From Leptolyngbya sp. O-77 (GTDB lineage: Bacteria > Cyanobacteriota > Cyanobacteriia > Elainellales > Elainellaceae): 64,000 bases of DNA. Location: contig NZ_AP017367.1 of NCBI RefSeq assembly GCF_001548395.1, positions 2,021,001 through 2,085,000 of the forward strand, given 5' to 3'. This document shows, piece after piece, positions 54,506 to 63,858 of this stretch; the first letter of the stretch is position 1, and each line of letters opens with the position of its first letter. The position numbers and the translations under genes are program-made. Below the pieces are notes generated by a model. The model saw only the letters and a list, made by a program, of their open reading frames with translations. It ran no database searches and had not been told where the DNA came from.

Positions 54506-54820
54506 TCACAAGATAAAGCCAATCACCAATAGCGATGCCAGTCCTGCCACGATCATCAGCAGGGCTGGCATTGGCTTTCGGGTTTTCATCCAGCGCATAA
54601 TAAAAACGACCACCAGTGCCCCAGTGATCAGCGCGGCCAAACCCCGCGCCCAGGGTATGCCCGCCGCCTGCAAGATTCCTGACAAAAGGAGCAGCACACC
54701 GCTGATGCCGCCGGAGATGAGCGAGGCCTGGCTGCCCGCCTGTCGATAGCCAAGGATGCCGCCAACCAGCGTCAGGAAGCCATAGGCGATCGCCGCAATT
54801 GCGCTGGGAGTAAGCACCAT
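54506..54820 (-). CDS. TMEM14/UPF0136-family membrane protein
   Basis: 104 aa, three to four helices. AIAYGFLTLVGGILGYRQAG and SQASLISGGISGVLLLLSG match the TMEM14 pattern. In plants, related proteins (FAX) export fatty acids from plastids; the bacterial role is unknown. Convergent with the holin-family gene. Confidence 0.85.
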   Translation of the reverse strand: MVLTPSAIAAIAYGFLTLVGGILGYRQAGSQASLISGGISGVLLLLSGILQAAGIPWARGLAALITGALVVVFIMRWMKTRKPMPALLMIVAGLASLLVIGFIL

Positions 54821-54967
54821 TGGGAAAATTCATCTCTAAAAAACTCTGGCGAGCAATAAGCGGCTGGCGATCGCACGCTCCCCAGCTCGATCTCCAGCTG
54901 CTTACTGCCTGCTTAACAGTATTACAGCGTTTGGTGACAAATCCCTGCGGTCTGTAACGCTTGTTTA

Positions 54968-55282
54968 TTATGATTTGCCGCCATAAAAGAAAGCAATTTC
55001 TTTATCTTTCAGTGGGGCAAAGTCGGCCGCGATTAGCATTTGGTTTAACTCTTCCTGGGGAATATGCTTTGCGCCAATGCGGACAATGCGCGATCGCATC
55101 GTATTGCTCACGCCGCTGCGCTGCCGCCCCGCTTCCAGCCCCATGACTCGGTTGTATAACTCAAGCTTTGGCTGAGGAATGGGCGACCCGTCAAAATCAA
55201 TGCCACGGGCGATCGCCTCGTCTACCGCGTCAGCCCCCGCATGATGAGACGTTTCTGAATTGCACATTTCCGGGCTAGCCAT
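54968..55282 (-). CDS. DUF4090 family protein
   Basis: 104 aa from the ATG at 55282 (MASPEMCNSE). Core GADAVDEAIARGIDFDGSPI, RQRSGVSNTMRSRIVRIGAK and a final KEIAFFYGGK match DUF4090, found in cyanobacteria. Soluble, function unknown. A start 14 codons earlier would add an unconserved stretch. Confidence 0.85.
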   Translation of the reverse strand: MASPEMCNSETSHHAGADAVDEAIARGIDFDGSPIPQPKLELYNRVMGLEAGRQRSGVSNTMRSRIVRIGAKHIPQEELNQMLIAADFAPLKDKEIAFFYGGKS

Positions 55283-55527
55283 AGAAAAGGATGTAGTTTT
55301 GGTTATCTGTAGGCATTTTATCAACCGATGTCGCCCATTCTAAGCAGACTGGGCACTCTGAGCTTAAGGAATTCAGAGAAAGTCCGAAGAACCACCGAAG
55401 CAGAACCTTAGACTTGTGCTGCGTTTCGGTCGGCAGTTCTGCCTTGCCATGAGTTCGCCGCTTCTCGATTTAGCCCCCACGGGATTTAGAAACCTTGCTC
55501 CGCTGTTTCTCAAGCCGCCCCTTATAC

Positions 55528-57447
55528 ATGCGAGTTCCGCTTCCAGTTAGCATTTTCTTGGCTCTCGGAGGAATAACCACTCTGCTGTTTGTCAGTTCAT
55601 CGACAATTCTCCTCAACAGCGCCCGCCAGGTTGAAAAACTATCCCTCACCAGAAACCTAAACCAAGTCGAGCAAGCGCTTCAAAATCAAGTCAACATTCT
55701 TGGCAATGCTGCGACAGACTATGCGACTTGGGACGATACCTACGCCTATGCCCAGGGTCAAAAGCCAGGTTATGTTAGCAATTCGATTGGCGATGTGACT
55801 TTTACATCGACCCAAGCGGACTGGCTGGCGATCGCCCGCGACTCCCAAACACTGCTCTACAGCGCCACCTACGACTATTCCAGCGGACAAATTACCAGCC
55901 CTGCCGACGAAGTCTTTGAGGATGCGTTGCTTGCGCTGCCCAAGTTGCTTCAGGCAGGACGCGAGCCGTTAAATCCTCAGGGTGTAGTATTGATTTCTGG
56001 CCAGCTAACGCTGCTCGTCAGCCGCCCCATCCTAAGAAGCAATGGCAGCGGCCCGGCTGTAGGCAGCTTCATTTTTGGACAAACACTGGATGCCGATAAG
56101 CTTGCCAAGCTCTCCAAATCGACTCAACTGTCGCTATCGCTGCATTCACTGACACCAGCCTCCACAGCCCATCAGCAAGTTCTGGCTCGGCTCAAGGCAG
56201 GCGAGCCAGAGATCATCATGCCCCTGACGAATCGCGAAATCGCTGCCTACCGACTCATCTACGACTTGCACCGTCGGCCTGCAATGCTGCTGCGGATCGA
56301 TGCGCCCCGCCCCGTGTATCAACAAATGCTGCTGGGCCTGCGCTATCTGGCCCTGTCGCTGCTAGTGGCAAGCACAGTGTCGGGACTCATTATCTGGCGA
56401 CTGCTAGAGCGATCGCTCCAATATCTGCGCGAGCGCGATCACATCCAGCAAGTCCTCCAGCAAGAAGCCGCCCTGCGTCAATCGGAACTGCGCTATCGCG
56501 AAAAAGCCGAAGAACTCGAACTCACCCTCCAAGCATTGCGAGAAACCCAGGCCCAACTGCTCCACAGCGAAAAAATGTCCAGTCTGGGGCAACTCGTCGC
56601 AGGCATCGCCCACGAAATCAACAATCCCATCAGCTTCATCTACGGCAACGTCACCCATGCCCGCCAATACGCTCAATCCCTACTCGACCTCATCGCGCTC
56701 TATCAGCAGCACCTTCCCCACCTTCCACAGCCTATCCAAGACGCGCAAGCCAGCCTAGACCTGCCGTTCATCACTGCCGACCTGCCCAAACTCCTCAATT
56801 CAATGCGGGTCGGAGCTGAGCGCATCCGCACCATCGTCCTCTCACTCCGCACCTTTTCCCATATGGACGAAGAGGGGCTAAAACGAGTCGAAATTCATCA
56901 CGGCATTGATAGCACGCTGCTGATCTTGCAGCACCGGCTTCAGACTTCTGCTAACGGCACTGCCATTCAAGTCATAACCGACTATGGCAATCTACCGCCT
57001 GTAGAGTGCTACCCCAGCCAACTCAACCAGGTGTTTCTGAACATCCTCAACAACGCCATCGATGCTCTCCAGTCCCCCCATGCTCCCAACGGATTCCTGG
57101 CAGATTCCTCTCCTTTCCTGATCCATATCCAGACTCGGTATCTGGAAAACGAAGAGGGAAAAAACAGCAAAGAGGGAAAAGGGGGCGATCGCACCGACGG
57201 GCAGATCCAAATCTGCATCGCTAACAACGGCCCCGCCATCCCCGAAGATCTAAAACCCCGCCTGTTCGATCCCTTCTTCACCACCAAGCCCGTCGGACAG
57301 GGCACAGGTCTCGGACTCACCGTGTGCTACCAAATCATCGTCGAAACCCACCACGGCATCCTCCGCTGCAATTCTGTCCCAGGACACCACACCGAATTCA
57401 TCATCCAAATTCCTGTATCCCAGACAACCAAACGCTTTAAGGCATAA
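55528..57447 (+). CDS. CHASE4 sensor histidine kinase
   Basis: 639 aa from the ATG at 55528. N-terminal helix (~5-28), extracytoplasmic CHASE4-like domain with DYATWDDTYAY (~65), second helix (~265-290), coiled coil (~300-355), HisKA with SLGQLVAGIAHEINNPISF (H-box), and HATPase with NQVFLNILNNAIDAL (N), NNGPAIPEDLKPRLFDPFF and GTGLGLTVCYQIIVETHHG (G). Membrane-bound two-component kinase; no response regulator gene adjoins it. A TTG 33 bases upstream is less likely. Confidence 0.9.
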   Translation: MRVPLPVSIFLALGGITTLLFVSSSTILLNSARQVEKLSLTRNLNQVEQALQNQVNILGNAATDYATWDDTYAYAQGQKPGYVSNSIGDVTFTSTQADWLAIARDSQTLLYSATYDYSSGQITSPADEVFEDALLALPKLLQAGREPLNPQGVVLISGQLTLLVSRPILRSNGSGPAVGSFIFGQTLDADKLAKLSKSTQLSLSLHSLTPASTAHQQVLARLKAGEPEIIMPLTNREIAAYRLIYDLHRRPAMLLRIDAPRPVYQQMLLGLRYLALSLLVASTVSGLIIWRLLERSLQYLRERDHIQQVLQQEAALRQSELRYREKAEELELTLQALRETQAQLLHSEKMSSLGQLVAGIAHEINNPISFIYGNVTHARQYAQSLLDLIALYQQHLPHLPQPIQDAQASLDLPFITADLPKLLNSMRVGAERIRTIVLSLRTFSHMDEEGLKRVEIHHGIDSTLLILQHRLQTSANGTAIQVITDYGNLPPVECYPSQLNQVFLNILNNAIDALQSPHAPNGFLADSSPFLIHIQTRYLENEEGKNSKEGKGGDRTDGQIQICIANNGPAIPEDLKPRLFDPFFTTKPVGQGTGLGLTVCYQIIVETHHGILRCNSVPGHHTEFIIQIPVSQTTKRFKA

Positions 57448-57637
57448 AGAAAATCTTTGATGAACTGCCCTTTTTGAAAAACTTGTCTACTCTGATAAAG
57501 AGCAGACAGTCCCAAAATCTACTGAGAAATCTACTGAAAGCCTTAGGGTTATGTAGGCCGTGCCTGTATCCGTCCTCTATAAGGCAATTTGGAATTTGGT
57601 TCGGCGTTGTCCAGCAGTAAGCAAATAGGCAGAATCT

Positions 57638-59074
57638 ATGGCACAGAGCTTTGGTCTCATTGGTTTGGCCGTGATGGGCGAAAACCTTGCACTCAACATC
57701 GAGCGCAACGGCTACTCAATGGCGGTTTACAACCGCACTGGTTCGGTTACAGAAGAATTCATGAGAACGCGGGCCGTAGGGAAAAACTTTGTCGCCTCCT
57801 ACACCCTGCCTGAGTTTGTGCAGTCCCTGGAGCGCCCCCGCAAAATCCTGATCATGGTCAAGGCAGGCGGCCCGGTGGATGCCGTGATCGAACAGCTAAA
57901 GCCCCTGCTCGAACCCGGCGACATGATCATCGACGGCGGCAACTCGCTCTACGAAGACACCGAGCGCCGCGTCAAGGATCTGGAATCTACCGGGCTACGC
58001 TTTATTGGCATGGGCGTGAGCGGCGGCGAAGAAGGCGCGCTCAACGGGCCGAGCCTCATGCCCGGTGGCACCGAAGCTGCCTACCGCGAAATCGAACCCA
58101 TCGTTACCAAAATTGCCGCCCAAGTAGACGACGGCCCCTGCGTCACCTACATTGGCCCCGGCGGATCTGGGCATTACGTCAAGATGGTTCACAACGGCAT
58201 TGAATATGGGGATATGCAGCTCATTGCCGAAGCCTACGACCTGCTGAAAAATGCAGGCGGACTGACCAACGAGCAACTCCACGCTGCTTTTGCCGAGTGG
58301 AACACCACCGACGAACTCAACTCGTTCTTGATCGAAATTACTGCCGACATCTTCCAGAAAATCGACCCCGATACGGGCAAGCATTTGGTCGATTTCATCC
58401 TCGACGCTGCCGGACAAAAAGGCACGGGTCGCTGGACGGTGATGAGTGCGCTGGAACTGGGTGTCAGCATTCCCACCATCATCGCAGCGGTGAATGCCCG
58501 CATCATTTCTTCCATCAAAGAAGAGCGGGTTGCTGCATCAAAAGAACTGACGGGCCCCAGCGGACTATATGAAGGCGACCAGCAAGTCTTTACCAACATG
58601 GTGCGCGATGCACTTTATTGCTCCAAGATCTGTTCCTACGCACAGGGTATGGCGCTCCTAGGCAAGGCTTCGCAAGAGTTTAATTACAACCTCAATCTGG
58701 GTGAAATAGCCCGCATCTGGAAGGGTGGCTGCATTATCCGCGCAGGCTTTTTGAACAAAATCAAAAAAGCCTACGATGAGAACCCCGCACTGCCTAACCT
58801 GCTACTGGCTCCAGAGTTTAAGCAGACGATCCTGGATCGGCAGGCAGCCTGGCGCGAAGTGATCATGACCGCTGCCAAAGTCGGCATTCCTGTGCCTGCT
58901 TTCAGCGCCTCGCTGGACTATTTCGACAGCTACCGCCGCGCCACCCTGCCGCAAAACCTCACCCAGGCTCAGCGCGACTACTTTGGAGCACATACCTACC
59001 AGCGCATCGACAAAGCAGGCACGTTCCACACCGAATGGGCCCCCGAAGCGCCTGCTCTGGCTAGCGTCAGCTAA
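57638..59074 (+). CDS. gnd: 6-phosphogluconate dehydrogenase (decarboxylating)
   Basis: 478 aa. NADP-binding GLIGLAVMGENLALNIERNG, signature GDMIIDGGNSLYEDTERR, GMGVSGGEEGALNGPSLMPGG, KMVHNGIEYGDMQLI with the catalytic Lys, and C-terminal RDYFGAHTYQRIDK. Converts 6-phosphogluconate to ribulose 5-phosphate with NADPH, as part of the oxidative pentose phosphate pathway that runs at night in cyanobacteria. Full length. Followed by a terminator. Confidence 0.97.
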   Translation: MAQSFGLIGLAVMGENLALNIERNGYSMAVYNRTGSVTEEFMRTRAVGKNFVASYTLPEFVQSLERPRKILIMVKAGGPVDAVIEQLKPLLEPGDMIIDGGNSLYEDTERRVKDLESTGLRFIGMGVSGGEEGALNGPSLMPGGTEAAYREIEPIVTKIAAQVDDGPCVTYIGPGGSGHYVKMVHNGIEYGDMQLIAEAYDLLKNAGGLTNEQLHAAFAEWNTTDELNSFLIEITADIFQKIDPDTGKHLVDFILDAAGQKGTGRWTVMSALELGVSIPTIIAAVNARIISSIKEERVAASKELTGPSGLYEGDQQVFTNMVRDALYCSKICSYAQGMALLGKASQEFNYNLNLGEIARIWKGGCIIRAGFLNKIKKAYDENPALPNLLLAPEFKQTILDRQAAWREVIMTAAKVGIPVPAFSASLDYFDSYRRATLPQNLTQAQRDYFGAHTYQRIDKAGTFHTEWAPEAPALASVS

Positions 59075-59100
59075 GGGTTAGAAGCGCTTTTCCTGCAAGA

Positions 59101-59136
59101 AACCGCCGCTTGGGTTGCCAGGCGACGGTTTTTTAG
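59101..59136 (+). terminator. Intrinsic terminator of gnd
   Basis: AACCGCCGC (59101-59109) pairs with GCGACGGTT (59122-59130), one mismatch, followed by TTTT. Confidence 0.75.
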
Positions 59137-59271
59137 TTCTCAAAATTTTGAGACTTGTGGCACAGTAATTCAGACACTCGTAGCAGTCAGGATTACTAGA
59201 AACCCTGGAAGTTTTGACCAGGCTAACTTTCGTCCCTAATCTCTGACTTCTGCCATCCAGCCATCCAGCAA

Positions 59272-60966
59272 CTATTCCACCACACCCAGAACAGGGGTTT
59301 TGGCACTGGAAACAACTCCATTGAGCAATCCGCCCGCATAAGTTGAGGAATGCGTGAGCGCAAACTGCTGGTAGGATGTTTGCATTTGAGCATTCACGGC
59401 AACGGTCTTGGCATCATACATCTGCATGGCAGGTCTTGGATACAGCCCGATGGCCACAATCAGCGCCAAGAAGCAGACAGCGATGAACAATTCTCGCGGC
59501 TTGGCATCCTCGAACTTGGCATCTGCTGGCAGGACGCAGTTGGTTCCAAAACAGGCAGCCTGCTCGTTGCCCTGGCGCTTCAGTTCAAAATCGCCCAGGT
59601 CACAGGACGGAATTACGTCGCACATTAGCTCAGCGCTCGTGCCGAAGAAGACCTGACGCAGCATTGACAGCAAATAGATTGGCGTAAGGATTAGGCCAAC
59701 TGCGGAGAGAAACACTGTTACCGTGCGGAAGGTAGAACCGTAGACATCGCTCGTCGTCATGCCCATGAACACAGCGATTTCTCCAGCAAATCCGCTCATT
59801 CCGGGCAGTGCCAGTGAGGCCATTGCGCCAGCCGTGAATAGGGCAAATACGCGAGGCATCACCTGGCCGATACCGCCCATCTTGTCCATCATCATGGTGT
59901 GGGTGCGGTCGTAGGTTACGCCAGCTAGGAAGAACAGCATCGAAGCAATCAGCCCGTGGGAAATCATTTGCAGCATTGCGCCGCTGACGCCGATATCGGT
60001 GAAGGAGGCAATGCCCAGCAGTACAAAGCCCATATGGGAAATGGAGGAGTAGGCGAGGCGACGCTTCATGTTTGTCTGCCCGAAGGAATTCAGCGCACCG
60101 TATACGATGTTGACCGCACCGAGAATTGCTATAACCGGGGCAAAATAGACATGGGCATTGGGCAGCAGCTCCATATTCAGGCGGATCAGCCCGTAGCCGC
60201 CCATCTTTAGCAGCACGCCTGCCAGAATCATCGATACCGGGGAAGAGGCTTCGCCGTGAGCATCGGGGAGCCAAGTGTGCATCGGGAAGACCGCCAGCTT
60301 AACGCCGAAGGAGATTAGCAGCCCTGCGTAGAGCAGCAGTTCCATTGGCAGGGAGAAGTCCTTGAGGCGGAGGGCGGCAATGTCAAACGTAGTGGTGACA
60401 CCAGAGAAGGCCATCGCCAGACCCGCAACGAGGATGAAGATAGAGGCGATCGCCGTGTACATTAGAAACTTCGTCGCCGCGTACCGACGGTTTTGCCCAC
60501 CCCAGATGCACACCAGCAGATACACCGGAACCAGCTCTACTTCCCACATGATGAAAAACAGCAGGAGATCCTGAGCCACAAAAACGCCTACCTGCGCCGC
60601 GTACAGCACCAGCATTAGGGCATAAAACAAGCGCGGTCGCCGATCGACACCCCAAGCGGCAAACATTGACAGCGTGGTGACAAAGCCAGCCAATAGCACC
60701 AGCGGAACCGACAGACCATCGACCGAAACCGTCCAGCTTAGCCCAAGCTGCGACATCCACCCGAAGGTTTCCACCATCTGAAAGTCGGCAATGGTGGGGT
60801 CATAATGAGTCCAGAAGGCGAAACACATGAGTACAAAGTCCGCCAACCCCACAGCCAGGGCATACCAGCGGACGACTCTGCCGCCTTTGTCGGGCAGCAG
60901 TGGAATCAGGAGCGCAGCCGCCAGGGGCAGTAGAACGATGGTGGTTAACCAGGGAAAGTCGGTCAT
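59272..60966 (-). CDS. ndhD: NAD(P)H-quinone oxidoreductase subunit 4 (NdhD)
   Basis: 564 aa, about 14 membrane helices. MWEVELVPVYLLVCIWGGQN with the proton-channel Glu, PMHTWLPDAHGEASSPVSMI with its Lys/His surroundings, and SISHMGFVLLGIASF are typical of the NuoM/NdhD antiporter-like subunit. It pumps protons in the NDH-1 complex for respiration and cyclic electron flow in thylakoids. A C-terminal segment (~430-490) with extra Cys residues (LMCDVIPSCDLGDF) is longer than in Escherichia coli NuoM. Which ndhD paralogue it is cannot be decided here. Confidence 0.95.
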   Translation of the reverse strand: MTDFPWLTTIVLLPLAAALLIPLLPDKGGRVVRWYALAVGLADFVLMCFAFWTHYDPTIADFQMVETFGWMSQLGLSWTVSVDGLSVPLVLLAGFVTTLSMFAAWGVDRRPRLFYALMLVLYAAQVGVFVAQDLLLFFIMWEVELVPVYLLVCIWGGQNRRYAATKFLMYTAIASIFILVAGLAMAFSGVTTTFDIAALRLKDFSLPMELLLYAGLLISFGVKLAVFPMHTWLPDAHGEASSPVSMILAGVLLKMGGYGLIRLNMELLPNAHVYFAPVIAILGAVNIVYGALNSFGQTNMKRRLAYSSISHMGFVLLGIASFTDIGVSGAMLQMISHGLIASMLFFLAGVTYDRTHTMMMDKMGGIGQVMPRVFALFTAGAMASLALPGMSGFAGEIAVFMGMTTSDVYGSTFRTVTVFLSAVGLILTPIYLLSMLRQVFFGTSAELMCDVIPSCDLGDFELKRQGNEQAACFGTNCVLPADAKFEDAKPRELFIAVCFLALIVAIGLYPRPAMQMYDAKTVAVNAQMQTSYQQFALTHSSTYAGGLLNGVVSSAKTPVLGVVE

Positions 60967-61294
60967 GGCGATGAAGCGAATGTGATGAGAATAAATACCT
61001 ATTGGTCTTGTAAAGTTATCTTACTAAACTTTTAGACCTGCACCTGCCTAATTTTTCAAGAAGAATCAGTATTAGATTTTGGGTCAACCTTAGAGAGAAC
61101 TCTAGGTTTTGGTCAGAGCTGGGGAATTTCTCTCTCAAAACATTCCTCACCCCAAGATTCCCCTATTGTCTTCAAATGCCCCAAATGGGATGGAATTCAG
61201 ACAGAGAGAGCCTATTTCATAAAGCTTTTATGTAAAGCTAGGGCAGTTGCCCCCTGTTTTGGGCATCCTGAATCAAGATCAGGAAAGATAGTGA
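60967..61294. other. Upstream region of ndhD, left of IS copy B
   Basis: About 330 AT-rich bases. Contains CTCTCTC and GAGAGAG stretches about 80 bases apart (near 61131 and 61203) and TATTTCATAAAGC, but no gene. It ends with GATAGTGA, the left target duplication of the IS. Confidence 0.5.
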
Positions 61295-62630
61295 GAGACT
61301 GTAAATTATTTTGTGTAAGCGGTCAAAATTAGTTCAAACATCAGGAGACCGCCCATGCCTCGCCGTCGTCGCCCCCAAGATAAAGTAGACCACCTGCTGG
61401 ATGAGCTGCTTGCCGATTACTCCACCCCGAGCAAATCCTGGGAGAACAAGGACTGCTCAAACAACTGACCAAACGACTGGTGGAACGAGCACTGCAAGCA
61501 GAATTGAGCCATCACCTGGAAACCGAAGTCCAAGCTCCGCCTCCTGAAGAAACCAGTTCCAGCAAGCGTCGCAATAGTCGTAACGGGTACTCCTCTAAAA
61601 CCGTCAAAGCAGACTGTGGAGAATTGGCACTCTCGATTCCCCGCGACCGTAACAGCACCTTTGAGCCGATTTTGGTGCCCAAAGGAGAGCGACGCTTGAG
61701 TGGGCTGGATGACAAAATCATGGCAATGTATGCCCGAGGCTTGAGCACTCGAGATATTCAAGCGCAACTGGAGGAACTCTATGGGGTGGAGGTTTCTCCC
61801 ACGTTGATTAGCCAAGTCACCGATGCGGTCAGTGACGAGGTGCGTCAGTGGCAGAACCGCCCGCTGGCTAAGCTGTATCCGATTGTTTACCTCGATGCCA
61901 TTCACGTTCATGTGCGAGAAGACGGGCGGGTGAGCAATCATGCCGTTTACGTTGTCTTAGGTGTAACGCTTGACGGGATTAAGGAAGTCCTAGGGCTATG
62001 GATGTCTGCCAATGAAGGGGCAAAGTTTTGGCTCAAAGTGCTGACCGACCTCAAGAATCGCGGCGTAGAAGACATTTTCATCGCCTGTGTAGATGGACTC
62101 AAAGGCTTCCCCGATGCGATTGCAGCGGTCTTTCCCAAAACACGAGTGCAGTTGTGTATCGTGCATCTGATTCGCAACTCTTTGCGCTATGTGCCCTGGG
62201 GCAGCCAAGCCGAAGTCATTGCCGACCTCAAGCCGATTTATCAAGCGGCCACGGTAGAGGAGGCTGAGACCGCACTAGAAAACTTCGCTGATAAGTGGGA
62301 CAGGCTCTATCCCACGATTTCCCAGATCTGGTTGCGTCACTGGAACAACATCATCCCCTTCTTTGACTATCCACCAGACATTCGCAAAGTGATTTACACC
62401 ACCAATGCAATCGAGTCGCTCAATCGCTCGTTGCGTAAGGTGCTCAAGACAAAGGGATGCTTCCCCAATGAGGAATCGGTCTACAAGCTGCTCTACTTGG
62501 CGCTTAACAATATTGCCAAAAATGGACGATGCCGATCCGCGATTGGAAAGCAGCACTCATGCGTTTTGCCATTGAGTTCCCCGATCGCTTTCCTCAGTTC
62601 TAAGCCTTACACAAAAAAATTGACACTCTC
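61295..62630 (+). mobile_element. IS256-family insertion sequence, copy B
   Basis: 1336 bases. Imperfect inverted repeats GAGACTGTAAATTATTTTG and, from the right end, GAGAGTGTCAATTTTTTTG. A perfect 8-bp target duplication GATAGTGA flanks it (61287-61294 and 62631-62638), as expected of IS256. Nearly identical to copy A, opposite strand. It lies 19 bases before the start codon at 62650, in that gene's leader. Confidence 0.96.
61355..62603 (+). pseudogene. IS256-family transposase, frameshifted at both ends
   Basis: Starts MPRRRRPQDKVDHLL (ATG at 61355). A C is missing near 61425 (CCACCCCGAGC against CCACCCCCGAGC in copy A), so the frame shifts after ADYSTP. A G is missing near 62520 (CCAAAAATGG against CCAAAAAGTGG), which spoils the last ~26 codons. 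The middle (61480-62515), with all three catalytic acids, is intact. Each copy's broken places are intact in the other copy. Confidence 0.9.
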
Positions 62631-62678
62631 GATAGTGAACCTCCGAGCTATGGCTTCTTCTGACTCTTCTAACCAAGT

Positions 62679-62770
62679 CAGGACTTACGCATTTGCGATA
62701 GGCTCTTTGGGTTTTGGACAATTTCTCACGGGCTGCGCCCGCTAGAAATTGTCCAACTGCGTAAGTCCTA
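62679..62770. mobile_element. 92-bp MITE with 5-bp target duplication
   Basis: Terminal inverted repeats AGGACTTACGCA/TGCGTAAGTCCT and inner repeats GACAATTTCT/AGAAATTGTC, folding into one long hairpin. CAAGT flanks both sides (62674-62678, 62771-62775). No coding capacity; would need a transposase supplied elsewhere. Confidence 0.88.
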
Positions 62771-62899
62771 CAAGTTTCGTCCCAAGTTTCGTCTGAGCAG
62801 GCTGCTAGCCGCACGCCTGACCGCTTTCGCCCGGCGACCGATTTCCCCAGAGACGTTTCCCAACTTCAGCGGGCAGAGCTAGAGCGCACCTACCTGGAA

Positions 62900-63403
62900 A
62901 TGCGAGAGTGCCTGATTTTTACAAACCGCAGCCGGGGGCAACTGCTTCGCCGCAACGAGGAGCATAAGCAAACGTCGCTGCAACTCAGAGCAGATGTTGC
63001 CAAACTGCAAGTGTCTATCCAGAAGCTGGCGCAGGAAAAACAGCAGCTTGCCGCTTCGAGCCAGGAGTTGCTGCAAGGGATGGAGCAAGAACTAATGGCG
63101 ATGGGCAGTCGCTTGGAAACGCTGTCGTCTGCCTTCGATGCGGTGGCGGATGTAGAAACGGTAGATCGGATGCAGTGGAGCTTTTTGACGCTGCCCCAGC
63201 GGTTTCTAAACTTTCTGAATGCGGTTCGCAGCATCGTGTCCTGGTGGCGCGAGGAGCAGGGCATTGAACCCACGCCGCCGCAGCCTGCGCTGCCTTCTAC
63301 GGAGCGAAAGCTAACGCCCGAAGAGGAGGCAGAGGATCGACGGGAGAATCCACAGAAATATAGCGATACGGCTTCAGTACAGAAATCGCTCCTTGATCGA
63401 TAA
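62900..63403 (+). CDS. Coiled-coil protein, remaining readable part
   Basis: 167 aa from the first in-frame ATG after the MITE. Coiled coil at ~15-75 (SLQLRADVAKLQVSIQKLAQ), helical middle with WSFLTLPQRFLNFLNAVRSI, and a Pro/Glu-rich tail. No family recognised. Six bases separate it from the next gene, so they form an operon. No good ribosome site is seen before 62900, so expression is uncertain. Confidence 0.6.
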   Translation: MRECLIFTNRSRGQLLRRNEEHKQTSLQLRADVAKLQVSIQKLAQEKQQLAASSQELLQGMEQELMAMGSRLETLSSAFDAVADVETVDRMQWSFLTLPQRFLNFLNAVRSIVSWWREEQGIEPTPPQPALPSTERKLTPEEEAEDRRENPQKYSDTASVQKSLLDR

Positions 63404-63408
63404 CTCTC

Positions 63409-63858
63409 ATGGGCAAGAAGCGCATCAACCAACTGCTGAATCAGCTTAAGGAAAACCAGCAGGCCGAACTCCGCAACGCCGCTGCGATTTACACCGTGGC
63501 GCAAGTTGCAGTGAATGAACTGGAGGCGATCGCCACTGCTGATTTGCCCAAGCCAGAACGGGCGATTCCCGCAGGGATCGCTTCGCGAATCGCCCCTACG
63601 ACTCCAGCGCCCGCTTTGCCTGCGGCCGTGCCGACCCAGCTCACTCAGGCAGAACTGCTGCAACGCTACGGTTCTTACAACGGCTGTCGCAGCGCGGCCA
63701 AAAAGTTGGGCATTCATTTTCCTAAAAACCCTAGCTGGCCCCAACTGATCGCTGCCTTTTCCTATATCGCTGCATTTCGCCAACTAATTCACGACTACGC
63801 GCAACAGCAGGAGATTCGCAATCTTTCTGGTGTCCGGTTCACAGTTACGTTGGAATAA
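63409..63858 (+). CDS. Uncharacterised protein, operon partner of the split gene
   Basis: 149 aa. Polar helical start (MGKKRINQLLNQLKENQQAE), a Pro/Ala linker (~60-85), then QAELLQRYGSYNGCRSAAKK and a FRQLIHDYAQQQ helix. The middle part (LLQRYGSYNGCRSAAKKLGI) looks like a small DNA-binding-type helix motif, but no family is claimed. Now without its original promoter if that lay upstream of the IS. Confidence 0.65.
   Translation: MGKKRINQLLNQLKENQQAELRNAAAIYTVAQVAVNELEAIATADLPKPERAIPAGIASRIAPTTPAPALPAAVPTQLTQAELLQRYGSYNGCRSAAKKLGIHFPKNPSWPQLIAAFSYIAAFRQLIHDYAQQQEIRNLSGVRFTVTLE

Larger units (their letters stand above)
62650..63403 (+). pseudogene. Coiled-coil protein gene split by a MITE after codon ~10
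   Basis: The ATG at 62650 reads MASSDSSNQ; after the 92-base insert and one target duplication, the other frame continues SSQVSSEQAASRTPDRFRP and on without a stop to 63403. Removing 97 bases (62674-62770) rejoins them perfectly as NQVSSQVSSEQ. The original protein would be ~218 aa; now translation from 62650 goes out of frame inside the MITE and ends at 62745. Restart at 62900 is possible. Confidence 0.8.
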
